Shown here piece by piece: positions 42,201 through 50,420 of a stretch of DNA of 61,464 nucleotides. Position numbers and translations under genes: made by a program. The number at the start of each line of letters is the position of its first letter. Position 1 is the stretch's first letter. The notes under the pieces are model-generated. The model did no database searches. It was given only the letters and a program-made list of their open reading frames with translations, and was not told the origin of the DNA. Where the stretch lies: assembly GCA_020052615.1 (NCBI GenBank), contig JAGVOT010000046.1, positions 1 through 61,464 on the forward strand, read 5' to 3'. This DNA is from Nitrospirota bacterium. GTDB lineage: Bacteria > Nitrospirota > UBA9217.

Positions 42201-42865
42201 TCAACCTGGACGAGTCGAAACAGCGGCTCGACGAGCTCCGTCTGAAGATCGAACAGATGGGGCCCATCAACGTGGACGCCCTGCAGGAGTACAACGAGCT
42301 CAGGGAGCGCTATGACCTGCTCTCGGCCCAGCAGCAGGACATCAACGACTCCATCGCCAATCTCAAGGAGACCATCGCCAAGCTCGACGTGGAGACCATC
42401 GAGCTCTTCACCCGGTCGTTCAACGACATCCACGAAAAGTTCAAAGAGGTCTTCAACCGCCTGTTCGAGGGAGGGCGCGCGGAGCTCGTCCTGCTCGATC
42501 CGGCCAATGTCCTCGAGTCGGGCATCGAGATCATCGCCCAGCCCCGGGGCAAGAAGGTCCAGAGCATCACGTCGCTTTCGGGCGGCGAGAAGGCGCTCAC
42601 GGCGATCGCCCTGCTCTTTGCGGCCTTCCTCGTGAAGCCAAGCCCCTTCTGCATGCTCGACGAGGCCGACGCGCCCCTGGACGCCTCCAACGTCATGCGT
42701 TTCACCCGGCTGATCCGCGAGATGAGCAGCATGTCCCAGTTCATCGTCATCACCCACAAAACGGGGACCATGGAGATGGCGGACGCGCTCTACGGCATCA
42801 CCATGGACGAACCGGGCTGTTCGAAGGTCGTCTCGGTGAAGCTGCGCGAGGCGGCAATGGCGTAA
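39290..42865 (+). CDS. smc: Chromosome segregation protein SMC
   Basis: This 1191-aa condensin ATPase is full length. The N-terminal head has [20 protein letters not shown] and Walker A [20 protein letters not shown]. Two long coiled coils flank a hinge (~510-670, including [20 protein letters not shown] and [12 protein letters not shown]). The C-terminal head has the signature [17 protein letters not shown] and Walker B [13 protein letters not shown]. SMC organises and segregates the chromosome with ScpA/ScpB, which are not in this window. The D-loop DEADAPLD is slightly unusual against DEVDAALD. It has its own promoter and terminator. Confidence 0.98.
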   Translation: [1191 protein letters not shown]

Positions 42866-43107
42866 CCAAGGCGAGCGTAACCACGGGAGCTTCGCTCACA
42901 CGGGGCTGCGCCACGCGGATAAGACGTGGTCACGGTCGTAAACAGCTCAAGCTTTTCCGTGCGCGCGATCGCACCCGTGTCGCTGAGAAGCACCTATTGT
43001 TGGTCATCCGTGGCATTCTTGAAATTGTGTTTCCCCTGTCCGTGCCGCTCCTCTGCCGGCTGACTTGCCACAGACGACAGAGGACGGCTACTGGCAGTCC
43101 GTTTCAG

Positions 43108-43140
43108 GCAGGACCGGCCGTTCCGGTCCTGCTTTTTTTT
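43108..43140 (+). terminator. Rho-independent terminator after smc
   Basis: A 10-bp stem (GCAGGACCGG / CCGGTCCTGC) with a 5-nt loop is followed directly by eight T. The remaining ~240 bases between smc and this hairpin contain only low-complexity CGTAACCACGG-like sequence and no recognised gene. Confidence 0.92.
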
Positions 43141-43193
43141 AGAGCACTGCCCGGCCTTGCAATCGCTGCTCAGGCATGTTAGATTCCTGCAAC

Positions 43194-44180
43194 ATGGTGT
43201 CCATTGCCTTTCCCCTGAAATCGCTCCTCCGGAGACTGTTCCTCGTCGCACTGATCTCCCTGTCGTTCCCGGTCGCACCCTCCCAGGGAGCGGAACCGGC
43301 GCCTCCCCTGCCGGCCCCCCCGGCGGAACCTGAAGCCGCCCCCGAATGGGCCAAGGTGGAGTTCGAACCCGACGCCTATTACACCAGCCTCGGGCTGTAT
43401 CTCGCCCTGACAAAGGACCCGATCCCCCATGTCGGCCATCAATCGGAGAAGGAACTCTACCTGACGCTGCTGTCCCGCGCCTATGCGCCCCGGTTCCTGG
43501 TGATCGAGGGCAGCGTCAATCCCCTGCCTTATCTCGGCACGTACATCAAGGAGCATCATGCGGAATTTTACGATGATGCCCGGGTGACCGGCAGCTTTAA
43601 CTGGATCAAGGCCGTGACCGCGGGATTCGAAGAGCCCTATGCCTACTCGGTCTTCCTCGGCAATGTTGTGGATTTCTCGATCCCTGAAGATCCCCGGAGC
43701 AAGGGACTGGGCTACAGCGGCCTGCTCTACAGCGCGGGCACCTATCACATCAAGAGCAATGAACTGATACGCGACGACTGGTGGGAAGTGGAATGGAAGG
43801 TGAAAGGCGACCGCAGAACGCAGTACCGGAAGATGAGCTGGAGCTTCCGGGTGGGCACCAAGGTCCACGGGAATCCCCAGATCACCGATATCTACTACCT
43901 GTCCTTTCGAAGGAGCAGGCTTGACTTCAAGACCGAGAAAAGCTCGTTCTTCAACAACAGCGGATTCGAATACACCGTGGACATGGAGCGCGGCACGTTC
44001 ACCCCGATCCGCCACTATTTCTTCGTGGACAAGAAGTGGCCCTTCGAGAACAAAAAGATGGCCTTCACGCTCGCGACCGGTTTTGTCTGGGAATCTGCCA
44101 ATAAGTATTCAGGCGCTCTCGCCGCCGACCACACGGGCAGCCAGACCCAGATCATCCTCCGGCCGAACATCGAGTTCTGA
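43194..44180 (+). CDS. Exported protein, probable outer-membrane barrel, uncharacterised
   Basis: This 328-aa protein has a signal peptide (FPLKSLLRRLFLVALISLSF.., cleavage near SQGAEP) and a Pro/Ala-rich linker. A beta-rich domain with alternating aromatic residues follows: YGTYIKEHHAEFYDD-like, YRKMSWSFRVGTKVHGNPQI, FFVDKKWPFENKKMAFTLAT. It ends in the Phe-terminal strand TQIILRPNIEF, which fits a BamA-recognised outer-membrane C-terminus. An in-frame ATG at 43176 is an alternative start. I do not recognise the family. Confidence 0.7.
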   Translation: MVSIAFPLKSLLRRLFLVALISLSFPVAPSQGAEPAPPLPAPPAEPEAAPEWAKVEFEPDAYYTSLGLYLALTKDPIPHVGHQSEKELYLTLLSRAYAPRFLVIEGSVNPLPYLGTYIKEHHAEFYDDARVTGSFNWIKAVTAGFEEPYAYSVFLGNVVDFSIPEDPRSKGLGYSGLLYSAGTYHIKSNELIRDDWWEVEWKVKGDRRTQYRKMSWSFRVGTKVHGNPQITDIYYLSFRRSRLDFKTEKSSFFNNSGFEYTVDMERGTFTPIRHYFFVDKKWPFENKKMAFTLATGFVWESANKYSGALAADHTGSQTQIILRPNIEF

Positions 44181-44395
44181 CATTTCTGATGCGGAACGGA
44201 CGAAGAGACATGGGAAACACGTCAAGGTTCCTTGGCACGGAAGAGACGGATTTGCGGGACGATACAGGCGGATGGATCTGAAGCCGGTTTCTGCAGTATC
44301 CGCAGGTATCAAAGGACGTTGTCCGATTTTATCCGTGTCAAAGACTTTTTCGAACGGCAGGGACCGTCAACGTCTTTGTCACGGAAGGAACACGG

Positions 44396-44428
44396 AACAG
44401 CCGGCCCGGAAGAACAGGGCCGGCTGTT
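44396..44428. terminator. Bidirectional hairpin terminator between convergent envelope genes
   Basis: A 12-bp perfect stem, AACAGCCGGCCC / GGGCCGGCTGTT with a 9-nt loop, is followed on the plus strand by TTC. It sits between the rightward gene ending 44180 and the leftward gene ending 44434. Confidence 0.75.
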
Positions 44429-44433
44429 TTCGA

Positions 44434-44991
44434 TCAGAACGCGACGCCGAGGGTGACGGCCAGGGTCAGGAACGAATCAGAGATAAGGTGCAGTCTGCCG
44501 CTGACGCCGAGCCTGAGGTTCTTTGCAAGGGCAAAGTCGACGCCGCCCCCGCCGGCAAGTCCGAGGTCCATCTCCGTGGAACTGTGTTTTCCGAATCCCG
44601 GCAGGGCAACCTCGACCTCTCCATAACCAAATTCGAGCCCGCCTTCCACATAGGGGGAGACGGCGCCCGGAAGAAAGGTCAGCCGCGGGCCGCCGAAGAA
44701 CATCAGCCGCTGGTACGAAACGTCAATTCCGAACATATCCCCGTCCCAGTCGAAGTAGGCCATGTCCGCCCTGATCCCGAGCTTCATATCCTTTGACGAC
44801 GTCTTCATCCGGTCGGACATGTCGATGAGCGCGCCCACGCCGATCCCGACCGTGGAATCGAAGGCTCCCGTGGGTTCGGTGGCGAAAATCAGCGAACCGT
44901 CGATGGTGGTGCCGCCTGCTGCGGCGAACACCGGTCCGGCAGTAAGCACCGCCGTAAGAGCCAGAACTGCAATGATCGATACCTTCTTCAT
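44434..44991 (-). CDS. Small outer-membrane beta-barrel protein
   Basis: This 185-aa protein has a signal peptide (MKKVSIIAVLALTAVLTAGP.., cleavage after VFA). It carries about eight amphipathic strands (GSLIFATEPTGAFDST, YVEGGLEFGYGEVEVAL, LTLAVTLGVAF) and a C-terminal Phe, as in OmpX/OmpA-like barrels. GGGAGG precedes the start. It probably resides in the outer membrane; no pore specificity can be read. Confidence 0.82.
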   Translation of the reverse strand: MKKVSIIAVLALTAVLTAGPVFAAAGGTTIDGSLIFATEPTGAFDSTVGIGVGALIDMSDRMKTSSKDMKLGIRADMAYFDWDGDMFGIDVSYQRLMFFGGPRLTFLPGAVSPYVEGGLEFGYGEVEVALPGFGKHSSTEMDLGLAGGGGVDFALAKNLRLGVSGRLHLISDSFLTLAVTLGVAF

Positions 44992-45184
44992 AATGTAACT
45001 CCCTCCCCCGATAAGATGAAGTTGGTCAACGGATCGAGATCCCGGACCATCGAGTTGCGATAGTAGTGAATAGTTCCCGGAGAGTCAAGCAGTTTGAGGA
45101 CAGAAGGGTGAAAATCAGGGCAGAACGACGAATATATTGCACTTTACTGCAAATTCCTGTTTTTTCTTTAGTTCATGCCGTTAC

Positions 45185-46375
45185 CTACTGCATGCGGACT
45201 GACTCCGCTGGGGCACCAGCGGCCGGCTTCGTCGCAGACGGTCCAGAAACAAGGATATCGTCCCTTAAGATAGCTTCGAGCGGGCCCGTAACAATCTCAT
45301 AGGACGGATTCGGTGTGCCCAGTGAACTCAGGAAGAAACCGGCCTGGTCTTCATGCCCCTCGCAGGACAGCGCGCGCACTTCATTGCCTTCTTTCATCAG
45401 CAGAACGCGGTCGAGAGCTGCGCCGGGAGAAACGGTGCCCGTCAGGGAGGACGCGATGAGGCCGTCCTGGAGCGACTTATCGATGGTCGTTCGTATCGTG
45501 AGGCCCTGGCGGTACAGCCCTTGCTCGCCGACATAGGCCAACAGCACTTCTTCCAGCGCCTTCAGGTGGCAGGGACGTTCGCTGCCCGCGGACAGCATCG
45601 AGAGGTCGAACCTGCGCGATGACGCTTCCCGGAGCGTTACCGGGGCATCCATGGCCTGGCCGTATTCGTCCTGGGTCATGAGCTTCGCCTGGAACATGTT
45701 GAACAGCACCTGCTCCTGCCGCTGGCGGGCCTTGTCCATCCGCTTGTACGGATTGTAATAGCGGGGGTTCGGCAGCATGCCCGCCAGGAGCGCGGCCTCG
45801 GCCTTGGTGAGCTCCGTCGCGTGCTTGTCGAAATAATAGCGTGCCGCCGCCTCGATGCCGTAGATGTTCTCGCCCCACTCCACTTCGTTCAGGTAGATCT
45901 GCAGGATCTGGCGTTTGGTCAGGACCTCTTCGGCCCGCCTCGCCAGCACGAACTCGCGAAGCTTGCGCGTCAGTGTCTTCTCTTTCGACAGCAGGACGTT
46001 CTTGATCATCTGCTGGGTGATCGTGCTGCCGCCCCGGGCAAACCGCTTCTTCTGCACGTCGTGCCGCAAGGCCTCCCACACGGCCTTGTAGTTGATCCCC
46101 TCGTGGCCGAAAAAGGTGTCATCCTCGGCGGTCACGACCGCCTGGATAATGCTGTCCGGGACCGACGCAATGGGCGTCCAGATGCGGAATTTCCGGTCGT
46201 AATAGTGAGCGATGACCATGCCGCTCCGGTCCAGGACCTCCGATGCCGCGGCAGGCCGGTAGCGTTTCAGGGCGGCTACGTCAGGAAGGTCGGACAGGTT
46301 CCGGATGACCCAGACGGCAAGGAGGAGAACAACGAATACAGCAGCGCCGAGGGCCGCAAGGAGGGTCTTCTTCAT
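45185..46375 (-). CDS. GT51 peptidoglycan glycosyltransferase without a full transpeptidase domain
   Basis: This 396-aa protein has an N-terminal anchor (LLAALGAAVFVVLLLAVWVI) and a complete GT51 domain: AVVTAEDDTFFGHEGINYKA (catalytic Glu), FARGGSTITQQMIKN, KLREFVLARRAEEVLTKRQI, YLNEVEWGENIYGIEAAARY and AALLAGMLPNPRYYNP. The region after ~255 shows the start of a class A PBP linker (TIRTTIDKSLQDGL) but no SxxK, SxN or KTG transpeptidase motifs, and ends in a Pro/Ala-rich tail. It polymerises glycan strands. The missing half is either lost or functionally dispensable. Confidence 0.9.
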   Translation of the reverse strand: MKKTLLAALGAAVFVVLLLAVWVIRNLSDLPDVAALKRYRPAAASEVLDRSGMVIAHYYDRKFRIWTPIASVPDSIIQAVVTAEDDTFFGHEGINYKAVWEALRHDVQKKRFARGGSTITQQMIKNVLLSKEKTLTRKLREFVLARRAEEVLTKRQILQIYLNEVEWGENIYGIEAAARYYFDKHATELTKAEAALLAGMLPNPRYYNPYKRMDKARQRQEQVLFNMFQAKLMTQDEYGQAMDAPVTLREASSRRFDLSMLSAGSERPCHLKALEEVLLAYVGEQGLYRQGLTIRTTIDKSLQDGLIASSLTGTVSPGAALDRVLLMKEGNEVRALSCEGHEDQAGFFLSSLGTPNPSYEIVTGPLEAILRDDILVSGPSATKPAAGAPAESVRMQ

Positions 46376-46453
46376 GGATCGAGATTACTTCTTCCCATCC
46401 TCGGGGTCCTTGTGGGGCTCATCCCGTCTACAGACGGGACCGGAATCGGGGCC

Positions 46454-46540
46454 TCAGCCGCCGCCGCCGCGCCGGAGCGCGCCGATGACGAGAATGAAAG
46501 CGATCCCAATGAGAATATTGATGAACTGGTTATCGGACAT
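46454..46540 (-). CDS. Possible 27-aa membrane peptide
   Basis: The minus strand encodes MSDNQFINILIGIAFILVIGALRRGGG, one membrane helix with a basic, Gly-rich end. No good ribosome site is seen. It lies between the GT51 and TlpA genes. It may be a real small membrane protein or chance. Confidence 0.3.
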   Translation of the reverse strand: MSDNQFINILIGIAFILVIGALRRGGGG

Positions 46541-46606
46541 AATTATTATCCAGATGACAGACTTCAGACTGTTCTGACGTCAGACTGGCGCAAGGGATCT
46601 GAGATC

Positions 46607-46632
46607 TGTCTGCTGTCTGCTGTCTGCTGTCT
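46607..46632. repeat. Short tandem TGTCTGC repeat
   Basis: Four near-perfect 7-bp units lie just outside and into the 3' end of the TlpA-like gene. Confidence 0.7.
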
Positions 46633-47161
46633 ACCTTTTCCCCACCATGGCCTGAATGATCTCCTGTGCCGCAGGACTCATCCAATCCGCTGCTCCGATG
46701 ACCTTTTTGCGGACGATCCCGTCGCGAGAAATGAGATAGGTCTCAGGGAACTTGAACGAGCCGTACTGCCTCGCCACGGACTGGTCGGGATTCAACAGCA
46801 CCGGAAGCGCGAACCGGTTCCTCTCCATGAACTGCCCGACAGCCCCCGCGCCGCCCTCGTCGACGCTCACGGCGAGGATCTCGAGGTCCTTGCCGTAATA
46901 CGCGCGGTACAGGCGTTCCAGCGTGGGCAGCTCCTCGACGCAAGGCGGACACCAGGTGGCCCAGAAATGCACCATGACCACCTTGCCCCGATGGGACGAC
47001 AGGCTGACCGACTTCCCGTCGAGAGCGGACAGGCGGAACTCCGGCGCCTGGTCCCCTTCGCGGATGATCTTCACCCGATTGCCGCTGTTCTGTCCATAGA
47101 AGAACAGAACGCCGATGGCAGCCAGAACAGCGATGATGCCGATCAGTGTTGCCTTCTTCAT
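46631..47161 (-). CDS. TlpA/ResA-like membrane-anchored thioredoxin
   Basis: Start MKKATLIGIIAVLAAIGVLF at 47161 (176 aa) with GGGGGAAGG upstream; the longer frame is ignored. One N-terminal anchor is followed by a periplasmic AhpC/TSA-type thioredoxin fold: GDQAPEFRLSALDGKSVSLS, VVMVHFWATWCPPCVEELP (active site CPPC) and FPETYLISRDGIV with the cis-Pro. Such proteins reduce disulfides, often for cytochrome c maturation, consistent with the multiheme cytochrome nearby. Confidence 0.93.
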   Translation of the reverse strand: MKKATLIGIIAVLAAIGVLFFYGQNSGNRVKIIREGDQAPEFRLSALDGKSVSLSSHRGKVVMVHFWATWCPPCVEELPTLERLYRAYYGKDLEILAVSVDEGGAGAVGQFMERNRFALPVLLNPDQSVARQYGSFKFPETYLISRDGIVRKKVIGAADWMSPAAQEIIQAMVGKR

Positions 47162-47292
47162 GACCTTCCCCCGTCCTTTGCGCGCGCCCGGCGATCCAGG
47201 CCCAACGCGGCCTGATGCGAACGCGGGGTGCATTATAACCCTTCATGCCGGCTCGGGCAAGCAAAAATGTGGTATAAATATGGCGGACGCTC

Positions 47293-47301
47293 TGATATAA
47301 T
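47293..47301 (+). promoter_or_regulatory. Extended -10 promoter for the 606-aa protein/lptFG operon
   Basis: TGATATAAT matches the extended -10 consensus TGnTATAAT exactly; there is no good -35 box. The -10 ends 8 nt before ATG 47310, so the leader is about 2 nt. Confidence 0.55.
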
Positions 47302-47309
47302 GATCATCT

Positions 47310-49130
47310 ATGATCCGCGAAATAAAACTGCTGGGAAAGGCCAATGACAAGGTCGATTACACGGTCACCATCATGGGCGCCGACCTCAGCAACCGCTATT
47401 ATTACGAGTCGGTCCCCGAGGGGGACCGCTTCTTCTCCGGCGGGAACGAGTTCATCATCACCAGGAGCGGCGTCCGCTACATGGGCACCGGCGGCCAGGT
47501 CTGCCAGTACATGTTCGGCGTGGACCTGCCGCTCAAGGACCTCCTCCGCAAGGACGTCTCGAACCGCCTCGTCATGTTCGGCGCCTTCTACGACAAGACG
47601 GACAGCATCAGCTTCACCAATACGACGGGAGGGGAAGAGTCCTTCGACCGGGTCTTCCTTACGGGCAACGCCGTCTCCAACTACTTTTTTTTCGTGGACA
47701 TGACCCAGAAGAACGAGGTCCGGGAGATACAGCGGGAGGTCCTCCGCAAGCTCGGCAAGCAGGTGAAACGGAGCCAGTCCGTGGGCGCCCGGGACGACTC
47801 CCGTTTTTGCGGCGAGATCTTCGACGCCCTGGACGATCCCAAGGCCTTTGTGTTCCTGTTCCGGTTCGTCAACCTGCACAACGAGGAGTATTTCACCTCC
47901 TTCAACCAGGTGTATTCGGAGCAAAAGCAGATCCCGCCCCATGACATGGAGATCCTGAACGCCCTGTCCGATCTCCATGAGATCCCGCCCTACCAGCAGG
48001 AGCGCATGAAGATCGACGGGATGTACAAGCTTGCGGAGAACAAGAAGGTCGTCGATGAATACAAGGACATCCTGATCGCCGTTTCGGACACGGGGGAGGT
48101 CAACCCGTCGGAACTGGCGAAGCTGTCAAGGCTCCGCACCCTGAGCCTGCGCCTCAACATTCCCAACAATCTCTTCGACACCCTTGACGAGCTGCTCCTG
48201 AAGGACATGCAGATCATCGAGGTGGAGGAGCCGGACTATATCCGCGAGACCCGCGCCATCTGCGAAGGTTTCTTCCTCAAGACCGGAGAGCTCAGAAGCC
48301 ACGTCGGACCCGAGGACCTCATCAAGCTCCTGAAGGCGAAGCAGCGTTCCATGACGAACCGCGATCCGGCCTTCGAGAGCCTTCTCCTGGATACCGTCCG
48401 CGCCGGTGACGAACACGCCCGGGACACCAACGATCTGAGCATCATGGAGGGCATGAGCAGCGTCCTCACCTACTTCGACCGGTATGACAGCACCGCGACG
48501 GTGATCAACAATCTTGCCTTCATGGAGCGCTCGTCCCTCGGCGAGGACAGCATCCGGAGCCTCGCCGGCAACATGGCCGTCTTCGACAAGGTGAAGCCCG
48601 GCTTCTTCCACGAACTGTTCATCGCGGAGCTGAAGGAGAACCGCTATCTGACGCGATACGGCAGGAGGAAGGTCGAAAAGCTCTATGAGGGCCTGGAGAA
48701 GATCAGGTCCGGCGACAGTACGTACCGCGAGGTGGCGTCAGCCCTCAATGCCGTCAATGCCGAGGAGCGGACCTCCATGGCCATCCACCGGTACATCAAG
48801 GAACGTTTCAAGAGCATCTATGCCGAGCTGAACTCCAAGGAGGACCAGGAGATCTTCATCCAGGACCTGAACCGGGAGATCCAGTCCAAAGGGCTCATCA
48901 AGGGCCCCGTCCCCCACCACATCTATGAGGACATCATCCTCGACATCAGGAAGGAGTCGTTCTATCTCAACAACCTCCTGCCGCACATCATCGTTTCCCG
49001 GGACAACCGTGTCCGGGAGGATTTCCTCACGAACAGCGGTCTTGACCGCTTCTACGTGGAGGAGCTTGAGCGGGACTACTTCGACATGAACCAGATCGAT
49101 ATGGACATCCTTGAGGAGCTCAGGAAATAG
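47310..49130 (+). CDS. Uncharacterised 606-aa protein coupled to lptF (TIGR04442-like)
   Basis: This is a soluble, charged protein without signal or membrane segments. Notable parts are an N-terminal beta region (VDYTVTIMGADLSNRYYYES, SGGNEFIITRSGVRYMGTGG) and a long helical C-terminal two thirds. I recall a similar family in deltaproteobacteria (TIGR04442), without known function, and am unsure of the match. It ends 2 nt before lptF, so co-translation is likely. That context suggests a cytoplasmic role connected with lipopolysaccharide transport, which is inference. Confidence 0.8.
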   Translation: MIREIKLLGKANDKVDYTVTIMGADLSNRYYYESVPEGDRFFSGGNEFIITRSGVRYMGTGGQVCQYMFGVDLPLKDLLRKDVSNRLVMFGAFYDKTDSISFTNTTGGEESFDRVFLTGNAVSNYFFFVDMTQKNEVREIQREVLRKLGKQVKRSQSVGARDDSRFCGEIFDALDDPKAFVFLFRFVNLHNEEYFTSFNQVYSEQKQIPPHDMEILNALSDLHEIPPYQQERMKIDGMYKLAENKKVVDEYKDILIAVSDTGEVNPSELAKLSRLRTLSLRLNIPNNLFDTLDELLLKDMQIIEVEEPDYIRETRAICEGFFLKTGELRSHVGPEDLIKLLKAKQRSMTNRDPAFESLLLDTVRAGDEHARDTNDLSIMEGMSSVLTYFDRYDSTATVINNLAFMERSSLGEDSIRSLAGNMAVFDKVKPGFFHELFIAELKENRYLTRYGRRKVEKLYEGLEKIRSGDSTYREVASALNAVNAEERTSMAIHRYIKERFKSIYAELNSKEDQEIFIQDLNREIQSKGLIKGPVPHHIYEDIILDIRKESFYLNNLLPHIIVSRDNRVREDFLTNSGLDRFYVEELERDYFDMNQIDMDILEELRK

Positions 49131-49132
49131 CC

Positions 49133-50323
49133 ATGTTCAGAGCACGGATCATCGACCGGTACATCATGCGCGAGCTCCTGGCGCCCTTTTTCCTGAGCAT
49201 CGCCGTTCTCACGCTCGCCCTTTTTTTACAAAAGATGTTCCGCCTCGTGGAACTCGTTCTGTCCAAAGGGTCCACCCTGGCCGCGACCGGCAAGCTCCTC
49301 CTGTACATCATGCCGGGGTTCCTGGCAATGACCATCCCCATGTCGCTTCTCGTCGCGGCGCTCACGGCCTTCACCCGGCTCTCGTCCGATTCGGAGGTGA
49401 CCGCAATGAAGGCCTCCCGGATCAGCCTCTATGCCATGGTCCGGCCGGTGATGCAGTTCGCCGCCATCCTGTTCATCATCACCTCGTTCATCGCACACTT
49501 TCTGGCGCCCCATGCAAATCACGCCTTCAAGTCGCAGCTCTTTAACATGGTGAAGTCCCGCGCCATGATCGGCCTGGACCAGGGGGTCTTCAGCAGCACC
49601 TTCGACGGCCTGGTCATCTATGTCGACAAGATGAACTCACTGGATGACATCCAGGGGTTGTTCATTTCCGACGAACGCTCGGCCAGCGAACCTTACACGA
49701 TCATGGCAAAGCAGGGCAGGCTCATCACCAATCCCGACAGCTTCAAGGTGGTCCTCGCCATGGAACAGGGTTCCATCCATGCGCAGCCCCATGCCGAAGG
49801 CACGTACTCGCTCATGACCTTTGATGCCGGCAAGCTCTTCCTCAATATCGATGAGGCAAGCTTCAGGAGAGGCGATGGCGCGGGACGGAACATCGATGAA
49901 CAGGACAGCCTCGCGCTCTACCGGAGCTGGCGGTCGGCGCGCGCCGAAAATGCGCCGACGACGAACATTGAGATCGAGTTCCAGAAGCGCCTGTCCGTTT
50001 CCTACGCCTGCCTGCTCTTCGGCATCATCGGTGCGCCCCTGGGTATCCGCAAGAGCCGGACCGGCAAGTCGGCGGGGGTCGCGATCTCCATCGGCGTGAT
50101 CCTCGTTTATTATCTCGTTCTCGGGACCGCTGCGAGGCTGGCAGGCAGCGGGGCGCTGTCGCCGGTCGCCGCCACCTGGGTCCCGAACGGGTTGATCACC
50201 CTGGCTGCCATAGCGCTGCTCATCAAGAAAGGGAGCGAGATCTACCTGGGGATCGGCCTCCGGATCAGCGCCCTGGCGCACTCCCTGATGTCGTTGTTCA
50301 ACAGGGCGCGGAAGGCGCCGTAA
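49133..50323 (+). CDS. lptF: LPS export permease LptF
   Basis: This 396-aa YjgP/YjgQ-type permease has six spans, with an N-terminal RARIIDRYIMRELLAPFFLS motif typical of LptF and a large periplasmic beta-jellyroll domain (~130-290, VFSSTFDGLVIYVDKMNSLD). The C-terminal spans follow the LSVSYACLLFGIIGAPLGIR coupling region. With LptG and the LptB ATPase it extracts LPS from the inner membrane. It follows the upstream gene by 2 nt. Confidence 0.95.
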   Translation: MFRARIIDRYIMRELLAPFFLSIAVLTLALFLQKMFRLVELVLSKGSTLAATGKLLLYIMPGFLAMTIPMSLLVAALTAFTRLSSDSEVTAMKASRISLYAMVRPVMQFAAILFIITSFIAHFLAPHANHAFKSQLFNMVKSRAMIGLDQGVFSSTFDGLVIYVDKMNSLDDIQGLFISDERSASEPYTIMAKQGRLITNPDSFKVVLAMEQGSIHAQPHAEGTYSLMTFDAGKLFLNIDEASFRRGDGAGRNIDEQDSLALYRSWRSARAENAPTTNIEIEFQKRLSVSYACLLFGIIGAPLGIRKSRTGKSAGVAISIGVILVYYLVLGTAARLAGSGALSPVAATWVPNGLITLAAIALLIKKGSEIYLGIGLRISALAHSLMSLFNRARKAP

Positions 50324-50420
50324 CCCGGCCAAGCCGTTGCGCATCCCTGGCACCGCCGCTGCGGCAGGTTCGAACGGAAAATAGCATACGTCCCTTATGC
50401 TCGTTACGGTATGACATGAC

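Noticed and set aside
39266-42757. A 1163-codon open frame on the minus strand
   Set aside because: It is the antisense of smc, which has all expected motifs; the minus-strand translation is a Leu/Asp/Gly-rich shadow caused by high GC codon bias.
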